Shown here in pieces: positions 5,277 to 6,354 of a stretch of DNA of 6,354 bases. Positions within the stretch are counted from its first letter, which is position 1; each line of letters begins with the position of its first letter. Made by a program: the position numbers and the translations under genes. The DNA is taken from NCBI GenBank assembly GCA_039812545.1, contig JBDIAR010000183.1, positions 1 to 6,354 of the forward strand, read 5' to 3'. This DNA comes from JBDIAR01 sp039812545 (GTDB lineage: Bacteria; Actinomycetota; Actinomycetes; Actinomycetales; Dermatophilaceae). The notes below the pieces were generated by a model. It was not told the origin of the DNA and made no database searches. It saw nothing but the letters and a program-made list of their open reading frames with translations.

Positions 5277-6354
5277 GCGTCGAACTCGGTATGCCGCGAA
5301 CCGGCTTGTCGTCGGTGCCCGCGCGGGACCCTGCGGTCAGGGAGGGCAAGAAGGACTACACCTCCGACCAGGAGGTGCGCTGGTGCCCGGGGTGTGGGGA
5401 TTACGCCGTGCTGTCGACCGTCCAGTCGTTCCTGCCGACGCTCGGGCTGAAGCGGGAGAACATCGTCTTCGTCTCCGGGATCGGATGCTCCTCGCGCTTC
5501 CCGTACTACATGAACACGTACGGCATGCACTCGATCCACGGCCGGGCGCCGGCGATCGCGACGGGGCTGGCGACGGCCCGCGAGGACCTGTCGGTGTGGG
5601 TGGCCACCGGTGACGGCGATGCGCTGTCGATCGGCGGCAACCATCTCATCCACGCGCTGCGCCGCAACATCAACATCAAGATCCTGCTGTTCAACAACGA
5701 GATCTACGGGCTGACGAAGGGCCAGTACTCCCCCACCTCGCGGACCGGTACGGTCTCGAAGTCCTCGCCGGCGGGGTCGGTGGACACCCCGTTCAACCCG
5801 GTGTCGCTGGCGTTGGGGGCGGAGGCGTCGTTCGTGGCGCGGGTGATCGACTCGGACCGGCAGGGCCTGAACGAGGTCCTGACCGCTGCCGCGATGCACC
5901 GCGGGAGCGCACTGGTGGAGGTTTACCAGAACTGCGTGATCTTCAACGACGGGGCGTTCGCGGCGGTGACGACCGGCAGCGACGCCTCGAGCCGGCTGCT
6001 CAAGCTCACCGAGGGCGAGGTCGTCGGCAACGAGGAATCCGTGGCGATCTGGCGCGGTGACGGCAGCATCGCCGTCGTGGCCCGCGACATGGCCGACCCG
6101 GCCCGGCACGTCATCCACCACAAGGACGCCAAGACCCCGTCGGCGGCGTTCGCGCTGTCCCGGCTCGGCTACCAGACGATGGACCATGTATGCGTGGGCG
6201 TGTTCCGCGACGTACAACGGCCCACCTACGACGATCTGGTCCGCCAGCAGATCGCCGGCGCCGCCGCCGCCGTGGGGGGACGTCCAACCGAGGAACAGTT
6301 CGACGACCTGTTGAAGGGCCGCGACACCTGGCAGATCTACGACGACGTCCCGCC
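5273..6354 (+). CDS. korB: 2-oxoacid:ferredoxin oxidoreductase beta subunit (C-terminus cut by window edge)
   Basis: This is the thiamine-diphosphate and [4Fe-4S] subunit that pairs with KorA. From the ATG at 5273, 360 codons are open to the window edge; the family is about 340-375 residues, so only a short end is missing. The cluster ligands expected for this family are present: C38 and C41 (RWCPGCGDY), C72 (GIGCSS) and C221 (YQNCVIF). The thiamine-diphosphate motif begins at GDGDALSIGGNH (113-124) and ends with FNNEIYGLTKGQYSPTS. The first 35 residues are a polar extension before the family core. M7 is a possible later start, but the AAGGAGG SD at seven bases fits the first ATG. No ferredoxin-like delta subunit gene accompanies korAB in the visible sequence, so electrons must leave to a separate ferredoxin or directly to another iron-sulfur protein. 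NuoI from the divergent operon is a candidate (inference). Confidence 0.94.
   Translation, partial: MSVELGMPRTGLSSVPARDPAVREGKKDYTSDQEVRWCPGCGDYAVLSTVQSFLPTLGLKRENIVFVSGIGCSSRFPYYMNTYGMHSIHGRAPAIATGLATAREDLSVWVATGDGDALSIGGNHLIHALRRNINIKILLFNNEIYGLTKGQYSPTSRTGTVSKSSPAGSVDTPFNPVSLALGAEASFVARVIDSDRQGLNEVLTAAAMHRGSALVEVYQNCVIFNDGAFAAVTTGSDASSRLLKLTEGEVVGNEESVAIWRGDGSIAVVARDMADPARHVIHHKDAKTPSAAFALSRLGYQTMDHVCVGVFRDVQRPTYDDLVRQQIAGAAAAVGGRPTEEQFDDLLKGRDTWQIYDDVP

Noticed and set aside
5066..6217. A 383-codon open frame on the minus strand opposite korA and korB
   Set aside because: Same reasoning: antisense shadow, low-complexity Arg-rich sequence, no domain, and korB motifs are intact on the other strand.

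Overview
The window comes from a high-GC Gram-positive genome, most likely an actinobacterium. The grounds are the very GC-rich third codon positions, long antisense shadow ORFs, tightly overlapping genes and the subfamily features of the encoded proteins. I cannot assign a genus. Every base except a divergent intergenic region of about 260 bp (3112-3371) belongs to one of seven genes in two divergent operons.

Left part (1-3111, minus strand): five consecutive complex I genes read right to left as nuoA, nuoB, nuoC, nuoH and nuoI, with nuoI running off the left edge. All four junctions overlap by 1 or 4 bases. Between nuoC and nuoH, where nuoD, nuoE, nuoF and nuoG normally lie, there are no bases at all. 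This is a reduced complex I cluster that lacks, at this position, the NADH-oxidising module (E, F, G) and the 49-kDa quinone-site subunit NuoD. It keeps the N2 iron-sulfur subunit (NuoB), NuoC, the two-cluster ferredoxin-like subunit (NuoI) and membrane subunits NuoA and NuoH. NuoJ to NuoN would be expected beyond the left edge.

Right part (3372-6354, plus strand): korA (a gamma-alpha fusion, complete) and korB (open at the right edge) encode a two-subunit 2-oxoacid:ferredoxin oxidoreductase, most likely acting on 2-oxoglutarate. They overlap by ATGA.

Middle (3112-3371): the divergent control region. It holds a probable leaderless promoter for nuoA, a weak promoter candidate for korA, and a 26-bp near-perfect palindrome at 3223-3248 that looks like an operator.

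Working model (inference): KorAB oxidises 2-oxoglutarate and reduces ferredoxin. The reduced complex I accepts those electrons through NuoI and NuoB, passes them to quinone and pumps ions, without using NADH. From memory, Streptomyces genomes carry a similar second, reduced nuo cluster next to kor genes, so the arrangement may be an actinobacterial theme rather than unique. What carries out the NuoD role and what donates the electrons remain open questions.
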